NCBI GenBank assembly: GCA_049840935.1
Contig: JASGJA010000030.1
Span: 28,523-92,522 of the forward strand
DNA: 64,000 nt
DNA from: Mesorhizobium_G sp049840935
Lineage (GTDB): Bacteria > Pseudomonadota > Alphaproteobacteria > Rhizobiales > Rhizobiaceae
Reading direction: 5' to 3'
Under the pieces are notes generated by a model, which was given only the letters and a program-made list of their open reading frames with translations, searched no databases and was not told where the DNA came from. This document shows, piece by piece, positions 35,972-46,253 of this stretch. The stretch's first letter is position 1, and each line of letters starts with the position of its first letter. Position numbers and translations under genes: made by a program.

Positions 35972-37507
35972 TCAATGCGCTGCCGCCGGAGCTTCCGCTG
36001 CCGGCGCTGGGGCGTCCTGGGGGGCCGCCTGAATTGAGATCGAAACCTGATCGACGAGGTTCTTGACCGAGGCTGCCGTGGCATCGAACACCGGCGCTGG
36101 ATAAACGCCGTAGAAGATTGTCAGCACGACCAGCGGATAAATCACGATCTTTTCGCGCAGCGACAGATCGAGGAGGCCCTTGAGGCTGTCCTTGGTCAAG
36201 GCGCCCATAACCACACGACGATAGAGCCAGAGCGCGTAAGATGCAGACAGAACAACGCCGGTGGTCGCAAACAACGCAACCCACGTGTTGACCTTGAACA
36301 CGCCTAGCAGCGTCAGGAACTCGCCGATGAAGCCGCTGGTGCCCGGCAGGCCGACATTGGCCATTGTGAAGATCAGGAACACCACCGCATATTTCGGCAT
36401 AATGTTGACCAGACCACCATAGGCCGCAATTTCACGCGTGTGCATACGGTCGTAGATCACGCCCACACAGAGGAACAGCGCGCTGGCGACAAGGCCGTGG
36501 CTGAGCATCTGGAATATGGCACCCTGCACACCTTCCTGATTCATCGCGAAGATGCCCATCGTCACGTAGCCCATATGCGCGACGGACGAATAAGCGATGA
36601 GCTTCTTGATATCTTCCTGCATCAGCGCCACCAGCGAGGTGTAGATGATGGCGACAACCGAAAGCGTGAAGACAAAGGGTGCAAAATATTCGGACGCCAG
36701 CGGGAACATCGGCAGCGAAAAGCGCAGCAAGCCGTAGCCGCCCATTTTTAGCAGGATACCTGCCAGAATGACCGAACCGGCGGTAGGCGCTTCAACGTGC
36801 GCATCCGGCAGCCATGTATGCACCGGCCACATTGGCATCTTCACCGCAAAGGAAGCGAAAAAGGCTAGCCATAGCCATGTCTGCATATTGGCGGGAAAAT
36901 CATGCGTCAGCAGCGTTGGAATCTCTGTCGTACCAGCCTGCCAGTACATTGCCATGACGGCGAGCAGCATCAGCACCGAGCCGAGCAGCGTGTACAGGAA
37001 GAACTTGAACGACGCATAGACGCGCCGCTTGCCGCCCCACACGCCGATGATGATGAACATCGGGATAAGGCCCGCTTCAAAGAACACGTAGAACAGCACG
37101 ATATCTAGTGCGCAGAACACGCCGATCATCAGCGTTTCCAGCAGCAGGAACGCGATCATGTATTCCTTGACGCGCTTGTCGACCGACTCCCACGACGCCA
37201 GAATGCAGAGCGGCATCAGGAACGTCGTCAGAATGACGAACAGCATGGAAATGCCGTCCACACCCATGTGATACGACGCGATAGTGCCAAGGAAATCGAC
37301 CTTTTCGACAAACTGGAAACCGGGCGTCGAATTGTCGAAGCCGATCCAGATCCAAAGGGAGACGACGAAGGTAAAGACGGTCGTGAACAGCGCTACCGCG
37401 CGGATATTGCGCCGCGCGTTTTCGCCCTCATCCGTGATAAACAGGATGAGCAGCGCGCCAAGCAGCGGCAGAAAAGTGACCGTAGATAGGATCGGCCAGT
37501 CGATCAT
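35972..37507 (-). CDS. nuoM: NADH-quinone oxidoreductase subunit M
   Basis: 511 residues, about 14 membrane spans. Conserved antiporter motifs are present: the charged residues in LLLETLMIGVFCALDIVLFY, MPMWPVHTWLPDAHVEAPTA-GS, KKLIAYSSVAHMGYVTMGIF and VGLPGTSGFIGEFLTLLGVF. It pumps protons in complex I. The C-terminal tail is Ala/Pro-rich (APQDAPAPAAEAPAAAH), which is not unusual in this group. It overlaps nuoL by one base. Confidence 0.96.
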   Translation of the reverse strand: MIDWPILSTVTFLPLLGALLILFITDEGENARRNIRAVALFTTVFTFVVSLWIWIGFDNSTPGFQFVEKVDFLGTIASYHMGVDGISMLFVILTTFLMPLCILASWESVDKRVKEYMIAFLLLETLMIGVFCALDIVLFYVFFEAGLIPMFIIIGVWGGKRRVYASFKFFLYTLLGSVLMLLAVMAMYWQAGTTEIPTLLTHDFPANMQTWLWLAFFASFAVKMPMWPVHTWLPDAHVEAPTAGSVILAGILLKMGGYGLLRFSLPMFPLASEYFAPFVFTLSVVAIIYTSLVALMQEDIKKLIAYSSVAHMGYVTMGIFAMNQEGVQGAIFQMLSHGLVASALFLCVGVIYDRMHTREIAAYGGLVNIMPKYAVVFLIFTMANVGLPGTSGFIGEFLTLLGVFKVNTWVALFATTGVVLSASYALWLYRRVVMGALTKDSLKGLLDLSLREKIVIYPLVVLTIFYGVYPAPVFDATAASVKNLVDQVSISIQAAPQDAPAPAAEAPAAAH

Positions 37508-39543
37508 CAGAATGAACCCCCGAGCATCATCCAGGTGGCGAGCGCGGCGACACCGATCAGCATGGCAAAAGCATAGTGGTAGAGATAACCGGTCTGGAGC
37601 CTGACGACACGATCCGTGACGTCAATGACGCGGGCCGAAATGCCATCCGGTCCCAGACCGTCAATGACGACACCATCCCCCTTCTTCCAGAGGAAATAGC
37701 CGAGACGCTTCGCCGCCCGCACGAAGAGGAAGTCGTACAGTTCGTCAAAGTACCATTTGTTGAGCAAGAACTGGTAAAGGCCGTGGTGACGCGCAGCCAG
37801 TTGCACCGGCGCTTGCGGGTTGCGGATGTAGAAGTGCCACGACACCAGCAAACCAAGCAGCATGGCCACGAAGGGCGACAGCTTCACCCACATCGGCACG
37901 CCGTGCATCTCGTGCAGGATATGGTTGTTCTCCAGCGTGAACAGCGCCTTTTTCCAGAATTCGCCATAGGCCTCGCCAATGAAATAATCGTGGAATACGA
38001 CGCCTGCGAAGATCGCGCCAACAGCCAGAATAAACAGCGGCACGAGCATGACCGGCGGAGATTCATGAACGTGGTGCATGACATCATGGCTCGCCCGCGG
38101 CTTACCGTGGAAGGTCATGAAAATGAGCCGCCATGAGTAGAAGCTCGTGAAGCAGGCAGCAACGACCAGCAGAACGAAAGCCATGCCCGCAACAGCGTTG
38201 TGGCCGACAAATGCGCTTTCGATGATGGCGTCCTTCGAGAAGAAACCTGCCGTACCGATGATGGTGGCCGGAATGCCAACGCCGGTCAGCGCCAGCGTGC
38301 CAATGACCATCATCCAGTAGGTCGTCGGGATGAGCTTGCGGATGCCGCCCATTTTGCGCATGTCCTGCTCGTCGGACATTGCGTGAATGACCGAGCCCGA
38401 ACCGAGGAACAGCAGCGCCTTGAAGAAAGCGTGTGTGAACAAATGGAAGATCGCCGCGCCATACGCGCCGACGCCGAGCGCGACGAACATGTAGCCTAAC
38501 TGCGAACAGGTGGAATAGGCAATCACGCGCTTGATGTCGTTCTGCACCAGTCCGACCGTCGCGGCGAAGAACGCGGTGAGCGCACCAATGAAGGTGACGA
38601 CCGTAAGCGCCGAATGCGAGAGTTCGAACAGCGGCGACAGACGCGCCAGCATGAAAACGCCCGCAGTGACCATCGTCGCGGCGTGGATCAGCGCGGAGAC
38701 CGGCGTCGGGCCTTCCATCGCGTCCGGCAACCATGTGTGCAGCGGCACCTGCGCGGACTTGCCCATCGCGCCCATGAAAAGCAGCAGGCAGACGACTGTC
38801 ATCGCCGCAGCTTTGTCGAGGTGATAGCCTAGGAAATTCAGCACCGTCTCCCCATGCGCGACCGCAGCGTCTGCGCCCTGCGCAGCGGCATCCGTACCAT
38901 GCGCGGCAGCAGCCGGCAGATAGGTGGCCGCATTGGCAAAGATGGTGTCGAAATTGATCGAGCCGAACAGCACGAACACGCCGAAGATGCCGAGCGCGAA
39001 GCCGAAGTCACCCACGCGGTTGACGACGAACGCCTTGATGGCGGCGGCATTTGCCGAAGGCTTTTGGTACCAGAAGCCGATCAGCAAGTAAGACGCGAGA
39101 CCAACGCCCTCCCAACCGAAGAACATCTGCACGAGATTGTTCGATGTGACCAGCATGAGCATGGCGAAGGTGAAAAGCGACAGATAGGCGAAGAAGCGTG
39201 GCCGGTGCGGATCGTGATGCATGTAGCCGATGGAATAGATGTGAACCAGCGACGACACGGTATTGACCACGACCAGCATGACAACCGTCAGCGTGTCGAT
39301 GCGCAGCGCCCAATCGGCTTGCAACGCGCCGGAATCTATAAAGCGCAGCACCGGCACGGTGAACGCTTCCGTATCACCCAGCGCAACCTGAAAGAACGCG
39401 ACCCATGACAGCACGGCGCTGATCACGAGGAAGCCGGACGTAATGTATTCCGACGCCTTCGCGCCCAGAGAATTGCCGAACAGGCCGACAATCAGGAAGC
39501 CGAGAAGCGGCAGAAAGACGATAGCCAGATACATCTGATCCAT
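37507..39543 (-). CDS. nuoL: NADH-quinone oxidoreductase subunit L
   Basis: 678 residues. The core antiporter region carries HIYSIGYMHHDPHRPRFFAY, FFGWEGVGLASYLLIGFWYQ, VPLHTWLPDAMEGPTPVSAL and KRVIAYSTCSQLGYMFVALG. The long C-terminal lateral helix region follows. An Ala/His-rich loop (AAAAHGTDAAAQGADAAVAH) lies at about residues 207-226, an insertion seen variably in alphaproteobacteria. It transports protons in complex I. No frame breaks. Confidence 0.96.
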   Translation of the reverse strand: MDQMYLAIVFLPLLGFLIVGLFGNSLGAKASEYITSGFLVISAVLSWVAFFQVALGDTEAFTVPVLRFIDSGALQADWALRIDTLTVVMLVVVNTVSSLVHIYSIGYMHHDPHRPRFFAYLSLFTFAMLMLVTSNNLVQMFFGWEGVGLASYLLIGFWYQKPSANAAAIKAFVVNRVGDFGFALGIFGVFVLFGSINFDTIFANAATYLPAAAAHGTDAAAQGADAAVAHGETVLNFLGYHLDKAAAMTVVCLLLFMGAMGKSAQVPLHTWLPDAMEGPTPVSALIHAATMVTAGVFMLARLSPLFELSHSALTVVTFIGALTAFFAATVGLVQNDIKRVIAYSTCSQLGYMFVALGVGAYGAAIFHLFTHAFFKALLFLGSGSVIHAMSDEQDMRKMGGIRKLIPTTYWMMVIGTLALTGVGIPATIIGTAGFFSKDAIIESAFVGHNAVAGMAFVLLVVAACFTSFYSWRLIFMTFHGKPRASHDVMHHVHESPPVMLVPLFILAVGAIFAGVVFHDYFIGEAYGEFWKKALFTLENNHILHEMHGVPMWVKLSPFVAMLLGLLVSWHFYIRNPQAPVQLAARHHGLYQFLLNKWYFDELYDFLFVRAAKRLGYFLWKKGDGVVIDGLGPDGISARVIDVTDRVVRLQTGYLYHYAFAMLIGVAALATWMMLGGSF

Positions 39544-39553
39544 GGCGCGCTTC

Positions 39554-39862
39554 TCAGCCTTTCATCATGTTGACGTCTTCCACCGCGATGGAGCCGCGGT
39601 TGCGGAAGAAGACGACGAGTATTGCAAGACCGATTGCAGCTTCCGCAGCAGCGACGGTCAGTACGAACAGCGCGAACACCTGACCGACCAGATCTCCGAG
39701 CGCTGCCGAAAATGCGACGAAGTTGATGTTGACGGCGAGCAGGATTAGCTCGACCGACATCAGGATGACGATGACGTTCTTGCGGTTCAGGAAAATGCCG
39801 AACACGCCAAGCGTGAACAGGATCGCCGAAACGGCCAGAAAATGTGAGATACCGACCTGCAT
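39554..39862 (-). CDS. nuoK: NADH-quinone oxidoreductase subunit K
   Basis: 102 residues, three membrane spans. Contains NRKNVIVILMSVELILLAVN with the conserved membrane glutamate, NINFVAFSAALGDLVGQVFA, and AAEAAIGLAILVVFFRNRG with the second glutamate. Both acidic residues are part of the proton path. It starts 3 bases after nuoJ and ends 10 before nuoL. Confidence 0.96.
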   Translation of the reverse strand: MQVGISHFLAVSAILFTLGVFGIFLNRKNVIVILMSVELILLAVNINFVAFSAALGDLVGQVFALFVLTVAAAEAAIGLAILVVFFRNRGSIAVEDVNMMKG

Positions 39863-39864
39863 GA

Positions 39865-40485
39865 TCAGATGCCCTTGCCCGTTTCGACCTTTTTGATCTC
39901 GATTGCCGTTTCCGGCGTGCGCGCCACCTGCTGCGAGATGGACTGGCGCTTGACGTTTTCCTTATGCCGCAGTGTCAAGACGATTGCGCCGATCATCGCG
40001 ACCAGCAGAACCAGACCCGCCACCTGGAAATAGAAAATGTAATCCGTGTAGAGAATATCGCCGAGCGCCGCCGTGTTATTGCGCGTGGCGACATCAGGAG
40101 TTGGCAAGGCAACGGTTTCGCCCAGCTTCGGCGCGAAGGCGTAGCCACCGGTCACGATGATAAGCTCTGCAGCGAGGATAAGCCCGACCAGAGCACCAAC
40201 CGGCGCATATTGCAGCGCGCCCTGCTTCAGCTCAGCAAAATCAACGTCGAGCATCATGACGACAAACAGGAACAGCACAGCCACGGCGCCCACGTAAACG
40301 ACGAGCAGGATCATCGCGAGAAATTCAGCGCCGGTGAGAAGAAACAGCGCAGCCGCGTTGAAGAAGGTGAGAATGAGGAACAACACCGAATGCACCGGGT
40401 TGCGCGCCGATATGACCATGAAGGCCGACGCGACCGCGATAAAGGCGAAGAGGTAGAAGAATACCGCCTCTAGTCCGTTTAGCAT
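39865..40485 (-). CDS. nuoJ: NADH-quinone oxidoreductase subunit J
   Basis: 206 residues with five spans. Family motifs include ARNPVHSVLFLILTFFNAAA, EFLAMILLVVYVGAVAVLFL, FVVMMLDVDFAELKQG and the last span VAGLVLLVAMIGAIVLTLRH. The C-terminal tail is hydrophilic. A 164-bp gap separates it from nuoI; this gap holds two weak hairpins (CGGGAC/GTGCCCG and TCCCA/TGGGA) but no gene, the largest spacing within the nuo operon. Confidence 0.95.
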   Translation of the reverse strand: MLNGLEAVFFYLFAFIAVASAFMVISARNPVHSVLFLILTFFNAAALFLLTGAEFLAMILLVVYVGAVAVLFLFVVMMLDVDFAELKQGALQYAPVGALVGLILAAELIIVTGGYAFAPKLGETVALPTPDVATRNNTAALGDILYTDYIFYFQVAGLVLLVAMIGAIVLTLRHKENVKRQSISQQVARTPETAIEIKKVETGKGI

Positions 40486-40649
40486 GGGTTCCCCCGGTTT
40501 CTCTTTCTCGCGGAAAAGAGCACTGTCTTTTCCGGTCTGACCCCGTGGCCCAATGGGCTCACGAAATCGCGTGGTTCTTTAGACGGGACAAATGTGCCCG
40601 TCCATCAATGTTGTTGCTTCTCCCACCGAAATGCTGGGAGCATTTGCCC

Positions 40650-41141
40650 TCACCGATACGGCGCATCCATTGCGATGTTGCGCGCAAGCTCGCGCTCCCA
40701 ACGGTCGCCGTTCGAAAGCAGTTTTTCCTTGTCGTAATAGAGTTCCTCGCGGCTTTCCGTGGCGAACTCGAAATTCGGCCCCTCGACGATGGCGTCTACC
40801 GGGCAGGCTTCCTGACAAAAGCCGCAATAGATGCACTTCACCATGTCGATGTCGTAGCGCACCGTGCGGCGCGTGCCGTCATTGCGACGCGGACCAGCCT
40901 CGATAGTGATCGCTTGCGCTGGGCAGATCGCCTCGCACAACTTGCAGGCAATGCAGCGCTCTTCGCCATTCGGATAGCGGCGCAGAGCATGCTCGCCACG
41001 GAAGCGCGGGCTGACAGGCCCCTTCTCGTGCGGGTAATTCAGCGTGGCCTTCGGCGCAAAAAACTGCCGCATCGACAGGAAGAACGCACCCACGAACTCC
41101 TTGAGGAGCAGCGATTTTGCTGCTTGTGCGAGAGCAGACAT
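40650..41141 (-). CDS. nuoI: NADH-quinone oxidoreductase subunit I
   Basis: 163 residues from the ATG at 41141, which overlaps the nuoH stop (TGATG). Two ferredoxin-type motifs, CIACKLCEAICPAQAI and CIYCGFCQEACPVDAI, bind the [4Fe-4S] clusters N6a and N6b that pass electrons to NuoB. The N-terminal helix MRQFFAPKATLNYPHEKGPV and RFRGEHALRRYPNGEERC are typical. A longer upstream reading is inside nuoH and rejected. Confidence 0.96.
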   Translation of the reverse strand: MSALAQAAKSLLLKEFVGAFFLSMRQFFAPKATLNYPHEKGPVSPRFRGEHALRRYPNGEERCIACKLCEAICPAQAITIEAGPRRNDGTRRTVRYDIDMVKCIYCGFCQEACPVDAIVEGPNFEFATESREELYYDKEKLLSNGDRWERELARNIAMDAPYR

Positions 41142-42184
41142 CAGGCGAGCCCCGTCAGTTTGAGGAAGGCAGCGGTGATTACGACCATCGCCAGCGAAAT
41201 CGGCAGGAAGACCTTCCAGCCCAACCGCATCAACTGGTCGTAGCGGTAGCGCGGCACGAATGCCTTCACCATCGCGAACATGAAGAACACCAGACACACC
41301 TTGAGGATGAACCAGATGACGCCCGGCACCCACGTGAATGGCGCGAAGTCAAACGGTGGCAGCCATCCGCCAAGGAACAGAATGGTGGTGAGCGCGCACA
41401 TCAGAACGATGGCGACATATTCACCGAGGAAGAAGAGGAGGAACGGCGTGGACGAATATTCGATCATGTGACCGGCAACGAGTTCCGATTCAGCTTCAAC
41501 CAAATCGAACGGCGGGCGGTTCGTTTCGGCCAGCGCCGAGATGAAGAAGATAACGAACATCGGGAACAGGCCGAGCCAGTGCCAGTCAAGCAGCGTGTTC
41601 GGCAGGCCAAGATGCGTGCCAAGCCCGTCGCGCTGCGACAGCACGATGTCAGTCATGTTGAGCGAACCTACGCAGAGCAGAACAGTGACAATGACGAAGC
41701 CGATGGAGACTTCATAAGACACCATCTGCGCCGCCGAGCGCAGCGCGCCGAGGAACGGATATTTCGAGTTCGATGCCCACCCGCCCATGATCACGCCATA
41801 GACCTCAAGCGAAGAAATGGCGAAGACGTAGAGAATGCCGACATTGATATTGGCAATCGCCCAGCCTTCATTGACCGGAATGACGGCCCAAGCCGCGATG
41901 GCGAGAATGGCAGAAACCAGCGGCGCAAGCAGGAACACGCCCTTGTTTGCGCCGGATGGAATGACCGGTTCTTTGAACACGAATTTCAAGAGGTCAGCGA
42001 AGGCCTGCAGCAGACCCCACGGACCTACAACGTTCGGACCACGGCGTAACTGCACCGCTGCCCAAATCTTACGGTCAGCATAGAGAATGTAGGCCACGAA
42101 GATCAGCAGCACGACGATCAACACGACCGACTTGAGCAGGATCAGCAGCGCGGGCAGCACGTAAAAGGTGAAGAAGGTATCCAT
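41141..42184 (-). CDS. nuoH: NADH-quinone oxidoreductase subunit H
   Basis: 347 residues from the ATG at 42184. It forms the quinone chamber with NuoB and NuoD. Motifs: ILYADRKIWAAVQLRRGPNV, WGLLQAFADLLKFVFKEPVI, ALAETNRPPFDLVEAESELV with FNTEYSS-like HMIEYSSTPFLLFFLGEY, and the C-terminal VPRYRYDQLMRLGWKVFLPI. Eight spans. No frame break. Confidence 0.96.
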   Translation of the reverse strand: MDTFFTFYVLPALLILLKSVVLIVVLLIFVAYILYADRKIWAAVQLRRGPNVVGPWGLLQAFADLLKFVFKEPVIPSGANKGVFLLAPLVSAILAIAAWAVIPVNEGWAIANINVGILYVFAISSLEVYGVIMGGWASNSKYPFLGALRSAAQMVSYEVSIGFVIVTVLLCVGSLNMTDIVLSQRDGLGTHLGLPNTLLDWHWLGLFPMFVIFFISALAETNRPPFDLVEAESELVAGHMIEYSSTPFLLFFLGEYVAIVLMCALTTILFLGGWLPPFDFAPFTWVPGVIWFILKVCLVFFMFAMVKAFVPRYRYDQLMRLGWKVFLPISLAMVVITAAFLKLTGLA

Positions 42185-42192
42185 TGCGTGCC

Positions 42193-44273
42193 TTACTCCG
42201 CCGCCTGCTTGAAGCCGTTGCGGGCCAGCGCGGAGCACTCGGCCATGACAGCGGACGCGCGCGCGATCGGGTTGGTGAGGTAGAAATCACCCATTGACGA
42301 TGTGAATGGCGGCTTGCGCAAGGCTCCGCCAAGTTTGGCTAGCCGCGCGACATCAGCGACGTCGCCATGCGCAATATCGTCGATTTCCGCCAGATGCGGA
42401 TGCTCGGCGCGCAATGCGGCGCGAAGCTGCGCCAGCGAATCGAACGGCAGCTTTTGGCCGAGCACATCCGAAAGTGCGCGAATAATCGCCCAATCTTCCT
42501 TTGCCTGACCGGGCGCGAACCCGGCGCGACTGGTCTGCTGCACGCGGCCTTCCGTGTTCACATAAGTGCCGAACTTTTCGGTATATGTCGAACCGGGCAG
42601 AATGACGTCCGCACGATGTGCGCCAGCGTCGCCATGCGTGCCGATATAGACGACGAACGCATTGCCCGCGCGCTTCATGTCGAATTCATCCGCCCCAAGC
42701 AGGAACAGCAGTTCAGACGATTCCAGCACATCCGCAACGTTCTTGCGGGCGTCTTGCGGCACGAAACCTACGTCCAGACCGCCGACACGCGCCGCCGCCG
42801 TATGCAGCACCGCAAAGCCATTCCATTCGGGCGTGACAGCGCCAACAGCTTGGGCAAGCTTCGCAGCCTGACCAAGCACGGCAGCACCATCGCCACGCAC
42901 CAAAGCGCCCTGCCCGACGATGATCAGCGGGCGCTTGGCCTTTTTCAACACGTTGAAATATTTGCCTGCGCCGCCCGCAAGATCTTTCAGCGTATCCGCT
43001 CCTGCGCCGAGCAGTTCGTAGTCGTAACGCAAATCGCCCACATCGCCGATCACCGCAACCGGCACGTCCTGACGCCAACGCTTGCGGATGCGCGCATTCA
43101 GCACCGAAGCCTCAAAGCGTGGATTGGAGCCGATAATGAGGACGGCATCGGCCTTCTCGATACCCTCAATCGTCGGGTTGAAAATGTAGCTCGCGCGACC
43201 GTGTGACGGATGCAGCGCCGTGCCGTCTTGACGGCAATCGATGTTGGCCGAACCGAGCGATGCCAGTAGCGCCTTCAGCGCATACATTTCTTCGACGCTA
43301 GACAGATCGCCCGCAACCGCGCCGATCTTTTCCGGCGCGGTGCGGTCAACCGCTTCTTTAATGACAGCAAACGCTTCGGGCCAAGTAGAGGGCTTTAGCT
43401 TGCCGTCCTTGCGCACATAAGGCCGGTCAAGACGCTGCGTGCGCAGGCCATCCCAGATGAAGCGGGTCTTGTCGGAAATCCATTCTTCATTCACCTGCTC
43501 ATTGACGCGCGGCATGATGCGCATCACTTCGCGACCGCGTGTATCGACGCGAATGGCCGAGCCGACTGCATCCATCACGTCGATGGATTCCGTCTTCGTC
43601 AATTCCCACGGACGCGCATGGAACGCGAATGGGCGCGAGGTAAGCGCGCCTACCGGGCAAAGATCGATGACATTGCCCTGCAACTCGGACGTCATCGCCT
43701 GTTCGAGGTAGGTGGTGATTTCGGCGTCCTCGCCACGGCCAATTAGGCCGAGTTCCGGAAATGCCTGCAACTTCTGTCGTGAAACGGACGCAACGCGTGC
43801 AATGGATGCAGCGCGTCATCACCGTTTTTACGAGCGGGCCGATATATTTGTCTTCGACCGGCGCGCTTGCTTTCCTTATAGCGCGAAGCATCGACGCCGA
43901 ACGCCATCGCCTGATCCTGCAGATCGCACTCGCCACCCTGATCGCAGATCGGGCAATCCAGCGGATGGTTGATGAGCAGGAACTCCATCACCCCTTCGCG
44001 CGCCTTCTTGACCATCGGCGTGTTGGTGAAGATTTCCGGCGCTTCGCCATTCGGTCCGGGGCGCAAATCGCGCACGTTCATGGCGCACGACGCCGCAGGC
44101 TTCGGCGGTCCGCCCTTCACTTCAACGAGGCACATGCGGCAATTGCCGGCAATCGACAGCCGCTCGTGGAAGCAAAAGCGCGGCACCTCAGCCCCGGCCT
44201 CTTCCGCCGCTTGCAGCAGCGTGTAGTGGTCCGGGACTTCGATCTCTTTGCCGTCGACCTTGATCTTAGCCAT
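42193..44273 (-). CDS. nuoG: NADH-quinone oxidoreductase subunit G, two frame breaks
   Basis: The ATG at 44273 starts MAKIKVDGKEIEV. The 2Fe-2S domain (CFHERLSIAGNCRMCLVEV), His-Cys3 cluster (HPLDCPICDQGGECDLQ) and then CIHCTRCVRFTTEVAG are found, but in two frames joined near 43860. A second break near 43753 (GAGTTC for GAGTC) leads to LGLIGRGEDAEITTYLEQAM and the molybdopterin-oxidoreductase-like domain to 42193. Two surplus bases restore 693 codons, a normal length. NuoG relays electrons from NuoF/E. Confidence 0.94.
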
Positions 44274-44317
44274 TCGTCTAAAACCTTTGCGGCATTCCGC
44301 ATTCATCACGTCGGGGG

Positions 44318-44913
44318 TCAGCCCGCCGCGACATCCTTCTTAGCTGTTCCAGCCTGCCCAAGCGCGTCCGCCTGTTCGAGCCATTTATCCGTACCAATTC
44401 GACCATTCAGGCCCAGTAAATCATCGAGCCATGCAACCTCTTCGGACCTGCAAATCAGCGATCTGCGGGTAGGTCCACAGGCCATAGCCGTTCAGCACTT
44501 CTTCAAGCTTCGGGCCAACACCGGTGATCCGCTTGAGATCGTCGACAATGGCCGGACGCGCAATCGCCTCTGGCATGCGCTTCGCAAATGACAGAGCTTC
44601 GGCCTTCGCCTTAACGGGCGCGCTTGGCTTTCGCTTCTTGTGCTCCGGGAGATGACAATGTCAGCATCGTTCGCGGGCTTGCGTTTTTTGTCGGCTCTTT
44701 TCGCTTGGTAGACCGGAGACACGGCGCTTCGGTTGCGAGTGCGTCCTTATTTTGCGCAAGGATTTCGCGTGACGCGCGCGCAAAGCCCGACATTGCGCCG
44801 AACCACATTTCCATCGTGCGGCTGGCGACGGCAAAGCCGACAGCAGTGGCCGCAGCAAAAGCGTCAACCGCTTCTGCCTGCCCTTTCTGCTCTTTGTCGG
44901 ACTTGTCGTTCAT
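44318..44913 (-). CDS. Helix-hairpin-helix complex I-linked accessory protein, three frame breaks
   Basis: It lies between nuoF and nuoG. The N-terminus MNDKSDKEQKGQAEAVDAF, with VASRTMEMWFGAMSGFARAS, resembles a phasin-like amphipathic stretch. A Lys/Arg/Pro linker (QAKRADKKRKPANDAD and EHKKRKPSAPVKAKAEA) follows. The C-terminal domain reads IVDDLKRITGVGPKLEEVLN, YGLWTYPQIADL and EEVAWLDDLLGLNGRIG, a helix-hairpin-helix fold seen at the ends of some NuoE proteins. Breaks near 44720, 44648 and 44448 (net one base lost) give about 198 residues. It probably aids complex I assembly or stability; that is inference from position. Confidence 0.72.
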
Positions 44914-44938
44914 CGCTCTAACCGTTTGCTTTCCTTAA

Positions 44939-46243
44939 TTATTCCGCCGCTTCCAGAACCGGCGCGACATTGTGCGAATTGCGCGTGAATTCATCGATGC
45001 GCCGCTCGATCTCCGGACGGAAATTGCGGATCAGACCCTGAATTGGCCAGGCCGCAGCATCACCGAGGGCACAGATCGTGTGGCCTTCGACCTGCTTGGT
45101 GACATCCAGCAGCATGTCGATTTCGCGCTTCTGCGCCTCACCGCGCACCAAACGTTCCATGACACGCCACATCCAGCCCGTGCCTTCGCGGCACGGCGTA
45201 CACTGGCCGCAGCTTTCGTGCTTGAAGAAGTAAGACAGGCGCGCGATTGCCTTGATGATGTCGGTGGACTTGTCCATGACGATCACCGCTGCCGTACCGA
45301 ACGAAGACTTGCGCTCGCGCAGGCCGTCGAAATCCATCGGGCAATCGATAATGTCTTCCGCCTTCACGACCGGGCAGGATGCGCCGCCGGGAATGACCGC
45401 CAGCAGATTATCCCAACCGCCGCGAATGCCACCGCCATGCGTCTCGACCAATTCGCGGAAGGTGATGCCCATCGCCTCTTCAACCACGCAAGGCGTGTTG
45501 ACGTGGCCGACCAGCATGAACAGCTTGGTGCCGACATTGTTTGGGCGACCGATCGACGAAAACCATGCCGCGCCGCGCCGCAAGATAGTGGGGGCAACAG
45601 CGATGGATTCCACATTGTTGACGGTGGTCGGGCAGCCGTAGAGGCCCATATTGGCCGGAAATGGCGGCTTCAGGCGCGGCTGGCCCTTCTTGCCTTCAAG
45701 GCTTTCGAGCAGCGCGGTTTCTTCACCACAAATGTAAGCGCCAGCACCGTGATGGACGTAAATCTCGAAATCGTAGCCGTTCTTGTTGTTCTTTCCGATC
45801 AGCTTGGCGTCGTAAGCCTCGTCGATGGCGCGCTGGAGAGCCTCGCGCTCGCGAATGAATTCGCCGCGCACATAAATGTAAGCCGCAACCGCGCCCATCG
45901 CGAAACCGGCAAGCAAGCAGCCCTCGACCAGAGTGTGCGGATCGTGGCGCAGAATTTCGCGGTCCTTGCACGTACCCGGCTCAGATTCGTCGGCGTTGAC
46001 GACGAGATATGACGGACGACCATCGCTGACCTTCGGCATGAACGACCATTTAAGGCCGGTGGGGAAGCCAGCGCCGCCGCGACCGCGCAGGCCGGACGCC
46101 TTCATTTCATTGACGATCCACTCACGACCCTTAGCGATGATGCCCGCCGTGTCATCCCAGCAACCGCGCGACATCGCACCCGCGAGCGACTTATCGAAGC
46201 GGCCGTAGATATTTGTAAAAATTCGGTCTTTGTCAGCAAGCAT
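44939..46243 (-). CDS. nuoF: NADH-quinone oxidoreductase subunit F
   Basis: 434 residues; the NADH-oxidising subunit with FMN and cluster N3. Motifs: GLRGRGGAGFPTGLKWSFMP (NADH), NADESEPGTCKDREILRHDP (FMN), GAGAYICGEETALLESLEGK, and ESCGQCTPCREGTGWMWRVM with later CALGDAAAWP for the [4Fe-4S] cluster. It starts 10 bases after nuoE on the minus strand. No frame break. Confidence 0.97.
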   Translation of the reverse strand: MLADKDRIFTNIYGRFDKSLAGAMSRGCWDDTAGIIAKGREWIVNEMKASGLRGRGGAGFPTGLKWSFMPKVSDGRPSYLVVNADESEPGTCKDREILRHDPHTLVEGCLLAGFAMGAVAAYIYVRGEFIREREALQRAIDEAYDAKLIGKNNKNGYDFEIYVHHGAGAYICGEETALLESLEGKKGQPRLKPPFPANMGLYGCPTTVNNVESIAVAPTILRRGAAWFSSIGRPNNVGTKLFMLVGHVNTPCVVEEAMGITFRELVETHGGGIRGGWDNLLAVIPGGASCPVVKAEDIIDCPMDFDGLRERKSSFGTAAVIVMDKSTDIIKAIARLSYFFKHESCGQCTPCREGTGWMWRVMERLVRGEAQKREIDMLLDVTKQVEGHTICALGDAAAWPIQGLIRNFRPEIERRIDEFTRNSHNVAPVLEAAE

Positions 46244-46253
46244 GGCTCACACC

